A DNA stretch of 64,000 bases from Sepiola atlantica (lineage: Eukaryota > Mollusca > Cephalopoda > Sepiida > Sepiolidae): NCBI GenBank assembly GCA_963556195.1, contig OY744532.1, positions 107,258,583 to 107,322,582 of the forward strand, read 5' to 3'. Made by a program: the position numbers and the translations under genes. This document shows positions 9,417 through 19,945 of the stretch, piece after piece (within the stretch, counting starts at the first letter, position 1; every line of letters begins with the position of its first letter). The notes under the pieces are model-generated. The model made no database searches. It saw nothing but the letters and a program-made list of their open reading frames with translations, and was not told the origin of the DNA.

Positions 9417-11167
9417 TTAGCACCAACATTGATAACAACACCATTTCAAAAATCACAAAACTTTGCACAACATACAATAATATACTAACAAAAAAAGAAA
9501 AAGATTTCCTAACAAACTTCATGATTAAAACAAACAACTTCTACGGACTACCCAAGATACATAAATCAAATGAGATAAGGAATGCCATCAACACACAGGC
9601 ATCAGAATATATTAGTGTCCCGAGTCCTAGTGACCTTACATTTAGACCCATAGTAGCAGGACCATCATGCCCAACAAGCAGACTAAGTAACTTAATTGAC
9701 ATATTACTACAACCATTCACCGATCAAGTCAAAAGCTACATAAGAGACGACATACACTTCCTAGGCTCCTTACCACAAATAGTAAATCCCGGGACCAAAT
9801 TAGTTACATTTGACGTCAGCAGCTTATATAGCAACATTCCCCATGACTTAGGTAAACACGCAATATCACACTGGATGGACAAACACCCACAAATACTACA
9901 CCACAGATTCACCAAACAATTCATCCTCGACAGCATAGACATTATTCTCAACAACAACTCCTTTGAGTTTAATAACAAAAACTACATCCAGATTCTAGGT
10001 ACAGCAATGGGAACCAAAATGGCACCAACATATGCCACCCTAACACTAGCCTACCTAGAGAAGATCTTATATGAAAAGATAGAAGACATATATGGACAGA
10101 ATATTCAAACTCTCTTCATAAAATCTTGGAAAAGATACCTGGATGATTGTTTTATCCTCTGGGAACCCACATGGGGGGACATCAATAAATTACACAACAT
10201 ACTACAGAACCTACACCCCAAGATTAAATTCACCATTGAACACAGTCAAACAGAACTACCCTTCTTAGATGTATTGATTAAAATTAAAAACACTCACATA
10301 ATCACAGACATCTACCACAAACCCACAGACACCCAACAATATCTCCATTTTAGAAGCCATCACCCCAAAAGCTGCCTAAAATCTATACCCTACTCCCTAG
10401 CACGCAGGATCTGTACTATAGTCAGTGACAAAGACCTCCGGATTGTCCGACTGGAGGAACTACGGAAAACTTTAAAAAGAAGAGGATACCCGCTACAAAT
10501 AATACATAAAGGTATAGAACTAGCAGAAAACATTCCATTAGAACAATTACGAATCCCAAAAAAACGAAACAAAGAACAAATATTGGCATACATCTCTACA
10601 CACAACAAAAACAATCCAGAATTATTCACAGAAATAACAAGAAACCTAACCCTACTCAACCATAACAACAAACTAAACGACATATTAAAAACAACAAAAA
10701 TAATAAAAAGCAAACGCCAACCGAAAAACCTCAAACAAATTTTAACCTCATCTAAACTCAACCAACACACAATACAAGGGGTCACAAAATGCAACAAGGA
10801 AAGATGTGGGGTCTGTGACATAATAATGGAGGGGAACTCATACACATTTAAAAACCCAACACAAACATTCACAATAAAAAAAGACCTTAACTGCACCTCC
10901 AGGAACGTTGTCTATGTGCTAGAATGTACAACATGTAATGAAGCTTATATAGGTGCGACGAAAACATTTAATAATAGAGTATCTTTACATAAAAGCAACA
11001 TTAAAATCAAAGAAAACCGTAAATTATTCGTCTCCCAACATGTGCACTCATGCAGCGGAGGAAAATTCAAAATAATGCCAATTTTCCAAAGCCAAGACTA
11101 CACTTACCTACTAACACAAGAAAAAAACTTCATACTTAAATTTAATCCAACATTAAACAGATCATAA
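9413..11167 (+). CDS. PLE reverse transcriptase/GIY-YIG endonuclease, right copy
   Basis: Same protein as the left copy in mirror orientation, open from 9413 (immediately after a TGA) to the stop at 11167. The first ATG is at 9521, giving 548 residues. RT blocks FDVSSLYSNIPHD and YLDD and the GIY-YIG block are all present. One amino-acid difference is visible, IVSDKDL here versus IISDKDL on the left. It lacks about 18 more N-terminal codons than the left copy. A promoter-bearing 5' region is absent from both copies, and transcription would have to begin outside or between the arms. Confidence 0.9.
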   Translation, partial: SISTNIDNNTISKITKLCTTYNNILTKKEKDFLTNFMIKTNNFYGLPKIHKSNEIRNAINTQASEYISVPSPSDLTFRPIVAGPSCPTSRLSNLIDILLQPFTDQVKSYIRDDIHFLGSLPQIVNPGTKLVTFDVSSLYSNIPHDLGKHAISHWMDKHPQILHHRFTKQFILDSIDIILNNNSFEFNNKNYIQILGTAMGTKMAPTYATLTLAYLEKILYEKIEDIYGQNIQTLFIKSWKRYLDDCFILWEPTWGDINKLHNILQNLHPKIKFTIEHSQTELPFLDVLIKIKNTHIITDIYHKPTDTQQYLHFRSHHPKSCLKSIPYSLARRICTIVSDKDLRIVRLEELRKTLKRRGYPLQIIHKGIELAENIPLEQLRIPKKRNKEQILAYISTHNKNNPELFTEITRNLTLLNHNNKLNDILKTTKIIKSKRQPKNLKQILTSSKLNQHTIQGVTKCNKERCGVCDIIMEGNSYTFKNPTQTFTIKKDLNCTSRNVVYVLECTTCNEAYIGATKTFNNRVSLHKSNIKIKENRKLFVSQHVHSCSGGKFKIMPIFQSQDYTYLLTQEKNFILKFNPTLNRS

Positions 11168-11456
11168 CTCTAACAACACACACTTTGATCACACTTTATC
11201 CACCTCTAGTTAAGTACAAACATAAATAACTATTTATAGTTATTTATAGACTGGAAAATTCTTATTCAAGGAAGATAATATTAGTACATAACTTCTTATT
11301 GCGCACTTCTACACAGCTATGAGTCAAATAGCAACTTGTGTTAAATGAATCATTTACAATAGACATTAAATTTGCACATAAAACACCGAACTATGAAATC
11401 GGCCAAACCAAGTTCAAATCTATTTGGACCGTTTGCATTAATTTATCTTTTGCAAA

Positions 11457-11472
11457 TATGTGTGTATATGTA

Positions 11473-11503
<31 letters not shown>

Positions 11504-11548
11504 GTGTGTGTGTATATATATATGTATATATATATATATATATGTATG

Positions 11549-11591
<43 letters not shown>

Positions 11592-11599
11592 ATGTATGT
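11457..11599. repeat. Compound TG/TA microsatellite in PLE right arm
   Basis: Mirror image of 7188-7330, within the PLE 3' untranslated region between the stop codon and the hammerhead-like motif. Confidence 0.9.
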
Positions 11600-12019
11600 G
11601 TATATAATTCAACCTTTATCCCCCTCTCTGCCACTATAACCACACGCCTGTGGGTGCGCGCGCATGGGTGTGTGTGTGCGTGTTTGTATGTGTGTGTGTG
11701 TATGTATCGCCCACCTATTCACAAGACTCGGGATCAGACCACACATGCGGACACACACGCACGCAGACACCACTTCAACTTTTGGAGACAAAAAGCAATA
11801 AAAAGTATCAAATTTCAAAAGAAAATCTCCCGCACCCTAGAAGGCCAGGATGACCGATGGATCAAGGATGAGTAACACGCACTTGACCAAGAGAAACAGG
11901 AAAAATGACAAATAAAAATAAAAATAAAAATCAAAGATACCCACACACCCGCAAACCCACGCATGCGCAAAAACAAATAAAACAACATTTGCTCGAATCG
12001 AAAGACATTTCTTCAAATG

Positions 12020-12075
12020 GATTTTCATATCTGATGAAAGCGGACCACCGCTTGAAACGCGTTATATACAAAATC
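12020..12075 (+). ncRNA. Candidate hammerhead ribozyme, PLE right arm
   Basis: Parts in order: stem I GATTTTCATAT (12020-12030), CTGATGA (12031-12037), stem II AAGCGG (12038-12043) and CCGCTT (12048-12053) around an ACCA loop, GAAA (12054-12057), C, loop GC, GU, cleavage-position U at 12063, then ATATACAAAATC (12064-12075) pairing back to stem I in two blocks. PLEs are known to carry type I hammerheads with a very short stem III, and this fits that description. Confidence 0.7.
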
Positions 12076-12174
12076 ATAAAATGGTAAAATAATAAATAAA
12101 TGTTGAAAAAAACAACAAAATAATAAATAAATGTTGAAAAAAACATTCTACAAATGTTGGTAGCCTTACTCCTT

Positions 12175-12220
<46 letters not shown>

Positions 12221-12221
<1 letters not shown>

Positions 12222-12444
12222 CAGGTAAAACATCTACAGGGTAGTAATCCAAAGAATTTCAACCGGGTTTATAAAAAGTGCTCAATATCAAATAGAGCTT
12301 TTATATATGATTATTTTTATTTGCACAGACATGTACAAAATCTGTGACACTGGCATGTCGGTGTTATCGATCAACAGCTATTATAAACTGAGATCTCATC
12401 AGGCAGAGTTAGAATCCGATCTTAACCTTAGATCATATTTGGAA
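12221..12444 (+). repeat. Dispersed repeat R, copy 1
   Basis: Bases 12221-12320 match 17933-18035 in the same direction (shared ACCGGGTTTATAAAAAGTGC). Bases 12321-12444 match 18050-18170 in the opposite direction (shared GACATGTACAAAATCTG and its complement). No reading frame. It abuts the (TA)n run at the right end of the PLE palindrome. Confidence 0.75.
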
Positions 12445-12703
12445 AGAATGAAATGGAGAAAAAAGAAAAGAAATTTTAAATTTTAAAATTTGGAAAGTCA
12501 CGTGGTTGGGACCGTTAAGAATCAAAATCAAAATCAAAATCAAAAAATAAAATCAAAATATTAATATAAAATATAAAATATAAAATATAAAATATAAAAA
12601 ATATAAAATATTAAAAAAAACGTTAGACTGATTTTTGACACGTCCCATCGCATGTGTCTCCTTTCCTCACTCCGGGCTCAATCGTAAACGACCTCATTTT
12701 ATC

Positions 12704-12736
<33 letters not shown>

Positions 12737-12929
12737 TTATTCTACCCTTTTATTATATCTTTCTCTTTTCACTTTATTTTACTTTATATTATTTTATTTT
12801 ATTTTATCTTTTAGAGATATTATATACTTGGATAATGAGGTGCCTATTTTATTATATTAATGGTTATTAAATGAAAAATTGTGGTTTCTGTATCTGGCCT
12901 TAGAATTTATTTTTATATATACATAAGCA
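12445..12929. other. Simple-sequence stretch, no gene seen
   Basis: Contains AAAATC repeats (about 12520-12555), AATAT-type repeats (12560-12612), (CTAT)n at about 12700-12734 and TTTTA repeats at 12765-12812. Nothing coding is visible. Confidence 0.7.
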
Positions 12930-12937
12930 TCTTAGGC

Positions 12938-13850
12938 AGACTACAAGTGGAAACACTTGAAGCTCAAGTCAGAATACCTGAGCAGAAGAATGACGAAAGT
13001 GTCCATCCTTCACATTCCATCATACATCCAGGCGGAGCAACTTGGTGCACTAATGAGCCAATATGGAGATGTCGAGGCGGTCGTCCCGGTCAAAGTTCCA
13101 AACGATGGGGGATTACACCCTGCACATGCAGCTTGACAGGGACGGCTTTAACAACATACCTGCTCTGCTCAGGTACGAAACATGGACTGTCAGTCATCGT
13201 GGAGGGCAGACGATCACACTGCTGGCACTGCCAACTGAAGAACCACATGGCTAAATTCTGCCTCAAAAGAACCAAAGCCCCCGCTGCAGTCACATTACAA
13301 AAAGCTGTATCCATGACGGTCAAAGAGGGGAATGACACTGACAAGGAGGGCTGGAACACAGTGGCATGGAGAAATAGCAAAAAACACACAGAACCAGCAC
13401 CCAGCTCAACCCCTAAAGACAAACCAGCGACAACCACAGAAAAGAAGGCCCCAGCTGGAAAGAAAATGGAAAAGCAAGAGGTATGATAGCCTCGGTCGCA
13501 CCAATCGACGACAACAGAGCGGCTGCTGATGTGCAAGTTACTGGTTCTCTCTTCAGAATCGGAGGGAGACAAACTCCAAAGAATCTGGTTCAATCACGAA
13601 AGACGAAACCAAAGAGAAACAAAAAAACAAGAAAAAGAGGCTGATCCCAAATTCCCTCCAGAGGAAAAAATGGACGAAATCAGTCTCCAAAGCCCAACCC
13701 CCACTCCAATCCCAGCTGAACTCACAACACCAACCCCCCCCCCTCCCCTCTGCAGCCTTACTTCACTCAGTCTCCACAGAGAGCCTTTGAGACTGAACCA
13801 GCGAGGACCAGAAGCCGATCTGTGTCCCCCAAATCTGTAAGGACTACCAA
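12938..13850 (+). pseudogene. LINE ORF1, gag-like with CCHC knuckle
   Basis: An open stretch to 13486 encodes CWHCQLKNHMAKFC, a C-X2-C-X4-H-X4-C zinc knuckle as in LINE ORF1 and retroviral-type gag proteins. It is followed by a Lys/Thr/Ala-rich tail (KKHTEPAPSSTPKDKPATT). A shift near 13490 continues into a Glu/Lys-rich then Pro-rich segment (PTPTPIPAELTTPTPPPP) to about 13840. The protein would bind nucleic acid in the element's RNP. The frameshift and lack of a clear start indicate decay. Confidence 0.65.
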
Positions 13851-14031
13851 AAGCAGGAAGCGGATCCTCTTCATGCAATGACTTATTTAACAGTGAGGCA
13901 GAGGAAAATGTAAATACTTAACAACAGTCAACGAGCAGCCAGTTGACGATCAACAAAACTTTCCCGACACCCCAATAGTGATGTCCTTCCTGAGGCCCAG
14001 GCAGTGTAAGCGGACCAAGTGTCTGTGGTGA

Positions 14032-14718
14032 ATGGTTAACGAGACAGTTAACGCGGTACCCGGTGTGAAGCTTAAACAATTTGTAGAAAGGGCAGAAGGT
14101 ATAATCCCCATTTATTTTCACCCTTCTTTTTATCGTGCTGTCAAATTCCGCAAGTTTCGGATTGTTGCGGTGTATGCGCCCAACACCCCCGGGGAGAGGG
14201 TTTCCTTTTTTCGGCGGTTGAAGGTGTTCTTCACGGGTTTGGAGCAGCTAGTTTTAATGGGTGATTGGAATGCCATCCTCGATCCCAAGATAGACATGGT
14301 TGGTGGAACTAGAAGGTTGGATAGGTGTGAGAGCAGTCTGTCTAACCTGATGGCCTTATGCAATCTTGTTGGCAGGTTCCGTCTTGATCATCGGGGGCGG
14401 AAGATGTGTGCCTTCCTGCTCAAGTACCTACTGTTTGTCAAAAGAGGCGATGTAGACTTTCTATCTTGCCTCAAGTTCCACTGTTTAAGACTCGAACCAC
14501 ATTTGAATTTAGGGACTAGACCTAAGTTAGCCCATTCTGACCACAAATTATTTGTGGCCAGTATGGAAATAGAACCTAAAACCCATAAGTTAGCTGGGTA
14601 CTGGAAGTTAAATACCTCCTTACTGGAGATACGTGACTTCCGGGAAAAGCTAACCATCTTTATGCAGCAGGATTTTGTGGGGAAGGTTACAAGAACTAAG
14701 TGGTGGGTTAACTTTTAA
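14032..14718 (+). pseudogene. LINE ORF2 endonuclease domain remnant
   Basis: Endonuclease/exonuclease/phosphatase fold motifs remain: VAVYAPNTPGER at ~46-56, GDWNAILDPKID at ~77-88 and SDHKLFVASM at ~169-178 of this frame. The catalytic DWN and SDH residues are present, but the N-terminal part of the domain (with the first catalytic Asn and Glu) is missing. GYWKLNTSLLEIRDF follows, a block typical of Tx1-group ORF2 linkers. A stop at 14718 ends the frame before RT. Confidence 0.8.
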
Positions 14719-15805
14719 ACTAAGATTACGGCTAACGAGCGGTATGAGGATCAGATAGTCAGGACTAGGTTAGAAAGAGGTAAAAAATCTTTTATATTGA
14801 TGCCGTAAATCTGTGAACCATTTTGCGGATTGCTTCACCCAACCGCCCAGACTTTACGTCCAGGAGTTTGACAGCTATTTGGTCGACCTGCTCCACCTGG
14901 AGGAGGCGCGAGCGGGTTATGAAGTGGGAAGTCTTGGCTGCATTGAGGCAGGCCGGCTCGGACAAATCGCCTGAACTCAATGGTCTGAATTGCTTTTGAG
15001 GCTACCATGCATGTTCGTTCCTGACGGATGTGTTCAACCATTGATCAGGGATCCATTCCTGCTCAAGTCACTAAGGGAGTAATCAAATTACTGAAGAAAA
15101 ACGACAGGCATGGAGAGGGGTTTAGATGATTTTAGATCCATAACTCTGCTAAACACAGTTAAAGATGTTGGCAAGAGTTCTTGCAAACCGTTTGCAGGTT
15201 GTTATTTCTGACTTGGTTGAACCCGATTCCGAACAATCTGCATCTAATCTGCACGATCATAGAGGGATTAGAAGATGACACCGAAGCTGCTCTGATCAAT
15301 TTAGATCAGTCCAAAGCTTTCAACAGGATCGATCATTGCTTCCTGGGATTTTTTATAGAGGCTGCCAGTGGATCTCCATTCTGTATCACCAGCCGATGGT
15401 GCAGGTAAACAGAATGCGGTCAGGATCGTTTGTCATTTCTCGGTCTGCACGTCAGGGTTGTCTGTTGTCGCCCCATCTTTATGTTTTTTGTGTTGGAACC
15501 TTTCCTGCAAAAGCTAAGGGACAGGATGGCGAGACCAGTCCTATGTGGTATCTCTCTACCCAGTGGTGCGCGACCCGGGTCTCCGCATACCGATGATGTC
15601 ACCATGTGCATGTCGAGCTTTGAAAACATTATCGCAGTGACTAAGGCACTGAAACGGGTCGAAGAAGTCACAGGGGCCATAGTCAACATCAGCCAATGCA
15701 ATGACCTGAAGTTAGTTGCCTGGAGCGGCTGTGCTGCCAGGCCTTTTAAATTGGTCAGATTGCCCGGTTCGAATCCTTTGTAGGCCTCCAGCTTGAAAAG
15801 AATTG
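14719..15805 (+). pseudogene. LINE ORF2 reverse transcriptase remnant
   Basis: RT blocks appear in alternating frames: GVIKLLKK near 15080, SITLLNTV near 15135, ALINLDQSKAFNRIDH near 15281-15328 (catalytic Asp retained), VQVNRMRSGSF, RQGCLLSPHLY near 15450 and, at about 15585-15600, a broken YADD box in which a two-base loss shifts Tyr out of frame with Asp-Asp. Many stops and shifts occur. The enzyme is certainly inactive. Confidence 0.8.
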
Positions 15806-15806
15806 G

Positions 15807-16789
15807 TTGGAAGTACAGTCGAAGGTCGAAGCATCAGTGAGGATTTGGCTTCGACGGGGGCTCTTTCTTAAAGGTAGAGGTGAGGCCTGCACCGCTTACG
15901 TCTTTCCTCTCATCCTTTACCGATTGGCTGTACTACCTCTGCCTGCAAGCCTCTTGGCGATGCTTACCCATCAGCTCTTTACACGTTTGTGGCAAGACAA
16001 AAAGCTGCTGGTTCATAGACAGGTCAGTACTCAACATCCGAAAGAGGGGGGCTTGGAGATGTTTGACTTGGCAAGTCATCGACATGCCGAGAGACTGTCA
16101 TTTCTAAGGTTGAAAAGGCCTTTCACATCCTCATCCCGACCACTTGGTTGAAGGCCAACATAGACCAAGCAGGCAATCGCAGTTCTTCAACGAATGCCGA
16201 CCTGCGCTCAGATCATTGCCGGGGTCTAGTGACCTTGCATGGTCTAGAAAGATGCTATATCTGGAGCAAATGATGGGGACCACTTCGGATCCGTTTATAG
16301 AGCGGCCGGAATGGACGGAGGAGGAGATCTGTTCTCAGAGGAATTGGGGGCCAGGCCGGAATCATCTTAATAACATTAAAAACAGAGTTTTCTCTGAACT
16401 GGCAATTGGTTAATGGTGAGCTGCCTTTTTAAGGACAACCTAAAACCAGCCTAAACTCTTGTTGCCTGCGTTGCACGGATGTTGAGGAAGAAACGGCCGA
16501 GAACGCCTTCTTCAATTGCAGCAAGCTGCATGAGTTTTGGAAGTATGTCAACGAGGTGACGGCTCGCATCGTCCCCGGGCAGTTGGTCCTCTTAGATGTA
16601 ATATCTTTTGTGATGCTTTCGTGGCCAAGGGAAAAACGAATGGTGTTTCTCACGATCCTAGCCGTAGCTAGACTAGTAGTGTGGATCTCACACTTAGACA
16701 TAGGGACTGGGGTTGAGTCGCCTTCTGATTACTATCTGATTTCTCACTTTAAACATCAGCTTAAAGTCAAGATCAGATGTGATAGGTGA
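15807..16789 (+). pseudogene. LINE ORF2 C-terminal region remnant
   Basis: Contains VQSKVEASVRIWLRRGLFLKG, YVFPLILYRLAVLPLP and KEGGLEMFDLASHRHAERL (to 16151), then FNECRPALRSLPGSSDLAW and PGQLVLLDVI, PREKRMVFLTILAVARLVVW to 16789 in other frames. This order is the thumb/C-terminal part of Tx1-like ORF2 proteins. A decayed cysteine region (CTDVEEETAENAF-like) lies near 16480. Frames change at about 16145 and 16420. Confidence 0.75.
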
Positions 16790-17165
16790 AGTCTACACAC
16801 TTCACTGTTTAAAAGAAGTTTGGACGAACCAAGTTTGAGTATGTGTTCCCTGTCTAGGCATGGTGTGCACCGACCTGAGGTTTTATCAGACCCCATCCCA
16901 GTTAGCAAAGTCTCTCAAGTAGTAGTACAAATGAGTCCTGGCCCCTCTTTTTCACCCCCACTTAGAAACTGTCTTGCTTGTTTTCGGCTCTTGAAACAAC
17001 CCGGAAAACAGTGAGCAGCTCATACCTAGATAGATTTGGGAGGGTCCTACTAACCACCACACTTAACATCTTATTTTTCAGCAATCTCTGTTGTTTGTTA
17101 GCACCACCACCCCCCGCCCCTCAAATCGATTAATTTGTACATACATTTTTTTGTAAATATAAAAC

Positions 17166-17868
17166 GTCAAACCATTGAGGATAATGTTAAGTAAGGTTTT
17201 ACCCATAGAGTGAATGTGGTATTTTGGTGACTGAAACTAGTTTAGAGAATAGACCTAGAGGACGAGAGCTGACCCCCATCCCACACCACTCAATATATAT
17301 ATATATAAGTATGTCTGTGTGTGTGTTATAGAAATCAATATATTAACAGTTACAACATTCTTCAATAAGGGTTAAATTTTTCACAGAATCTAAAGACACC
17401 ATTGTAATTTTCCTTTGACTCCATCTGTGGTCACTCGGGACAGTTATCGGTTAGGTCCATAAAAGAACTGAAATATATTAGAACGTAAAGAAATAAAATT
17501 CGTTTTTTTAAATAAATTTTCTTCGTTTCATAAAATAAAAATAAAATTAGACAAAAAATATATCAGCGAAGAATGTATTAAAAAAGAAGGTTTAATAATT
17601 ATTTTCATTGGTATTTTTTAGATTTAAAATAATTAAATAAAAACGAATTTGTTTCAATTCGTTAAACCAATTTACCGTTTTACAGCTGTCTGTAAGTAGA
17701 GTTTAAAAAAACACCACCACGCTAATGGTTGTTGTTTTTTTTTTAATTATTTGGCAGCATATGGAAAATTTTATTTTTAACTTTTCTTCTACTGCAAAAA
17801 ATTGTAAACATGACTATATTTGAAATTATTTTCGACCAGCAATATATCTCCACATGGGCAACGTCAGA

Positions 17869-17872
<4 letters not shown>
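17166..17872. other. AT-rich spacer, no gene seen
   Basis: Short TA and TG runs at 17290-17325, otherwise AT-rich with repeated AATAAAATTCG-like words (17485-17660). No supported gene. Confidence 0.6.
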
Positions 17873-17921
<49 letters not shown>

Positions 17922-17932
17922 ATGGTAATAAT

Positions 17933-18183
17933 ACAGGTAAAAAATATCCACAGGGTGGTAATCCAGAGAATTTTAACCGGGTTTATAAAAAGTGCTCAAT
18001 ATCAAAATAGAGCTTTATATATCATAATTTTTATTTACACAGAACCTCCCCCAAATATGATCTGAGGTTGAGATCGGATTCTAACTGCCTGATGAGATAT
18101 CAGTTTATAGTAACTGTTGATCGATAACATCGGCATGCCAGTGTCGCAGATTTTGTACATGTCTGTGTAAATAAAAATTATAA
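17933..18183 (+). repeat. Dispersed repeat R, copy 2, with internally inverted segment
   Basis: The left part matches 12221-12320 directly. The segment 18050-18170 is the reverse complement of 12321-12444. In this copy the inverted segment is bounded by short inverted repeats, TTTTTATTTACACAG near 18029-18043 and CTGTGTAAATAAAAAT near 18164-18179. A hammerhead-like motif follows at once. Confidence 0.75.
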
Positions 18184-18225
18184 TTTTTCTGAAGATGTTT
18201 GCCACGAACGAAACCGGTCAAAAAA
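18184..18225 (+). ncRNA. Candidate hammerhead ribozyme, repeat R
   Basis: TTTTT (18184-18188, stem I), CTGAAGA (18189-18195), stem II GUUUG/CGAAC around CCA (18197-18209), GAAA (18210-18213), C, loop CG, GU, cleavage-position C at 18219, then AAAAAA (18220-18225) closing stem I. Core fits CUGANGA...GAAAC...GUC with the minimal two-pair stem III seen in PLE-type hammerheads. Confidence 0.6.
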
Positions 18226-18339
18226 TCTCTTGTTTTTGTTTTTCTCCTGCACTTTAACTTGTTTTCCTTTTGTCATTTTTTTTTCACACATTTTGTCCAT
18301 CACAACATTTCATTTTCATGAATTATCGTGTACCTTACC

Positions 18340-18379
<40 letters not shown>

Positions 18380-18640
18380 GCTGTCCTACTTCCGTTCTTA
18401 AGTCCTGTCAGTTAACGGAATTTTTATACGAAGATCTTGCGCCTCATTTCATGAAGCTTCTGTACGTGATGGTATAAAAGGCGCTGACGAAGAGACTTCT
18501 AGTATTATAAAAAAATAACAAAAATGAACAATAAAATTTTTCCAGAAAGTCTTGGAAACGATCGTACACCGAATGCTTGTTGGTTTTGAATGCTTAGAAC
18601 AATGTTAAATTATATTGATCTAAACTTATATATATATGTA
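18226..18640. other. Spacer with a short hAT-like word, no gene seen
   Basis: Bases 18447-18490 (CTTCTGTACGTGATGGTATA and AAAGGCGC) resemble 50764-50795 inside a hAT-type element, so part may be a hAT remnant. A (TA)n run lies at 18342-18377. No gene. Confidence 0.4.
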
Positions 18641-18799
18641 GAAGGATGAAAAGGAATTAGAAAAGCAAAAGGCAGATCTTTTTTCAATTCAGTTGCTCAG
18701 AGCAAAGTATATTCCGCAAAAGGGCAACTTATTCAAATTAAATTTTTGAAAAAACAAAGATCTGCCTCCGTTGCTTTTCTAATTCCTTTTCATCCTTCT
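18641..18799. repeat. Small fold-back element
   Basis: GAAGGATGAAAAGGAATTAG at 18641 pairs with its complement ending at 18799. The paired arms of about 45 bp also contain AAAAGCAA and GGCAGATCTTT, with about 65 bp between. Could be a MITE. No target duplication was recognised. Confidence 0.75.
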
Positions 18800-18894
18800 T
18801 TCTATCTATCTGCTCTATCCGGTATATTGAGCTGTATACTTTTCACAATATGTTGTACCTTTCCTAAAAGTTCGCTTTTAGTTTTCCCTACTAA

Positions 18895-18903
18895 TATATA
18901 TAT

Positions 18904-18937
<34 letters not shown>

Positions 18938-18968
18938 GTGTGTGTGTATATATATACGCACACACATG
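18895..18968. repeat. TA/CA compound microsatellite
   Basis: Blocks of TA, CA, TA, TG, TA and CA in symmetrical order, low complexity. Confidence 0.9.
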
Positions 18969-19189
18969 CACACCAATTTAACAATGATGTAATATCTGTT
19001 AGTTATATAATTAAATTAAATTTAGAATGCCATCTCCTGAGTCAACTATTTTGGGGATCATTATTTTTATAAAGGGTATCATACGCACAGACACCCACAC
19101 TGACTCTAAGTATCAGTCATGTCTCAGCGGTAATTATTTATGGCACACAATAATTGTAGGGGGGGGGGGATAACAATCAGTCAATCTTT

Positions 19190-19480
19190 ATAAGGAGGTA
19201 AAGTGGATAACGACGCGGACTCACGACCTGGGTGTACCAAGTTCGAATCCAGTCAGTTCCATAGAATCACTTTCACTTATAGGGAGGTTGGCAACCATTA
19301 CGTGGTCCCTCCTGCAAAAAAATACCAACAACAGAATCAAACCCGTCAAGAATGTTGTACCATTCTGAGTCATACAAATTTACTTTGGCACTTGTATAGA
19401 TCAGGTACACGAGTCGAAATTTATTTTTAGAAGAGTTCCAATGGTGTAAGGGGCAGATAACTCTCTTTTTTTAGTACGCA
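19190..19480 (+). mobile_element. tRNA-derived SINE
   Basis: The first ~70 bp resemble a tRNA: an A-box-like TAAAGTGGATAACG near 19200 and a B box AGTTCGAATCC near 19241-19251. The body has CACTTTCACTTATAGGGAGG and GGTCCCTCCTGC, and it continues to about 19480. The last ~90 bp recur in inverted orientation at 20238-20325. Pol III transcription from the internal boxes is expected from family knowledge. Confidence 0.65.
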
Positions 19481-19510
19481 ATTTCTCCGAAAAAGAAGTT
19501 ATGCAAATTC

Positions 19511-19945
19511 AATATTTGAGAAAATCAACAGTATATTGAGAACATTTATTGAAGAAAATAGAATTTGGGAAAATCAACAGTATATTGATAGAACATTTAT
19601 TGAAGAAAATAGAATTTGGGAAAATCAACAGTATATTGATAGAACATTTATTGAAGAAAATAGAATTTGGGAAAATCAACAGTATATTGATAGAACATTT
19701 ATTGAAGAAAATAGAATTTGGGAAAATCAACAGTATATTGATAGAACATTTATTGAAGAAAATAGAATTTGGGAAAATCAACAGTATATTGATAGAACAT
19801 TTATTGAAGAAAATAGAATTTGGGAAAATCAACAGTATATTGATAGAACATTTATTGAAGAAAATAGAATTTGGGAAAATCAACAGTATATTGATAGAAC
19901 ATTTATTGAAGAAAATAGAATTTGGGAAAATCAACAGTATATTTT
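19511..19945. repeat. 51-bp minisatellite
   Basis: About 8.5 nearly identical 51-bp units. Because 51 is a multiple of three, open frames run through all copies on both strands (one reads RTFIEENRIWENQQYID per unit). The near identity suggests recent expansion. I regard the frames as by-products, not a gene. Confidence 0.9.

Larger units (their letters stand above)
6603..12184. mobile_element. Head-to-head Penelope-like element palindrome
   Basis: Two PLE copies face away from each other: 6603-9375 on the minus strand and 9412-12184 on the plus strand. Position x in one arm pairs with 18787-x in the other. Arms are 2773 bp and mirrored without indels, including the CA/TA microsatellites. The only difference I noticed is at 8366/10421 (Ile versus Val codon). 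A 36-bp spacer (9376-9411) belongs to the left copy, which reaches slightly further 5'. Both copies are 5'-truncated at the centre and have 3' ends outside. Inverted, 5'-truncated copies are common for PLEs. The low divergence means a young event, ongoing gene conversion, or an assembly artefact. Confidence 0.9.
12930..17165 (+). mobile_element. Decayed Tx1/L1-like LINE, nearly full length
   Basis: Gag-like ORF1 with a zinc knuckle, an apurinic-type endonuclease, reverse transcriptase and a C-terminal zinc/RNase-H-like tail follow in the canonical order over about 4.2 kb, all on the plus strand and GC-richer than their surroundings. Numerous stops and frameshifts break ORF2. The 3' untranslated part runs to about 17165 (a TTTTTTGTAAATATAAA stretch). 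Clear target duplications were not found. Confidence 0.8.
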
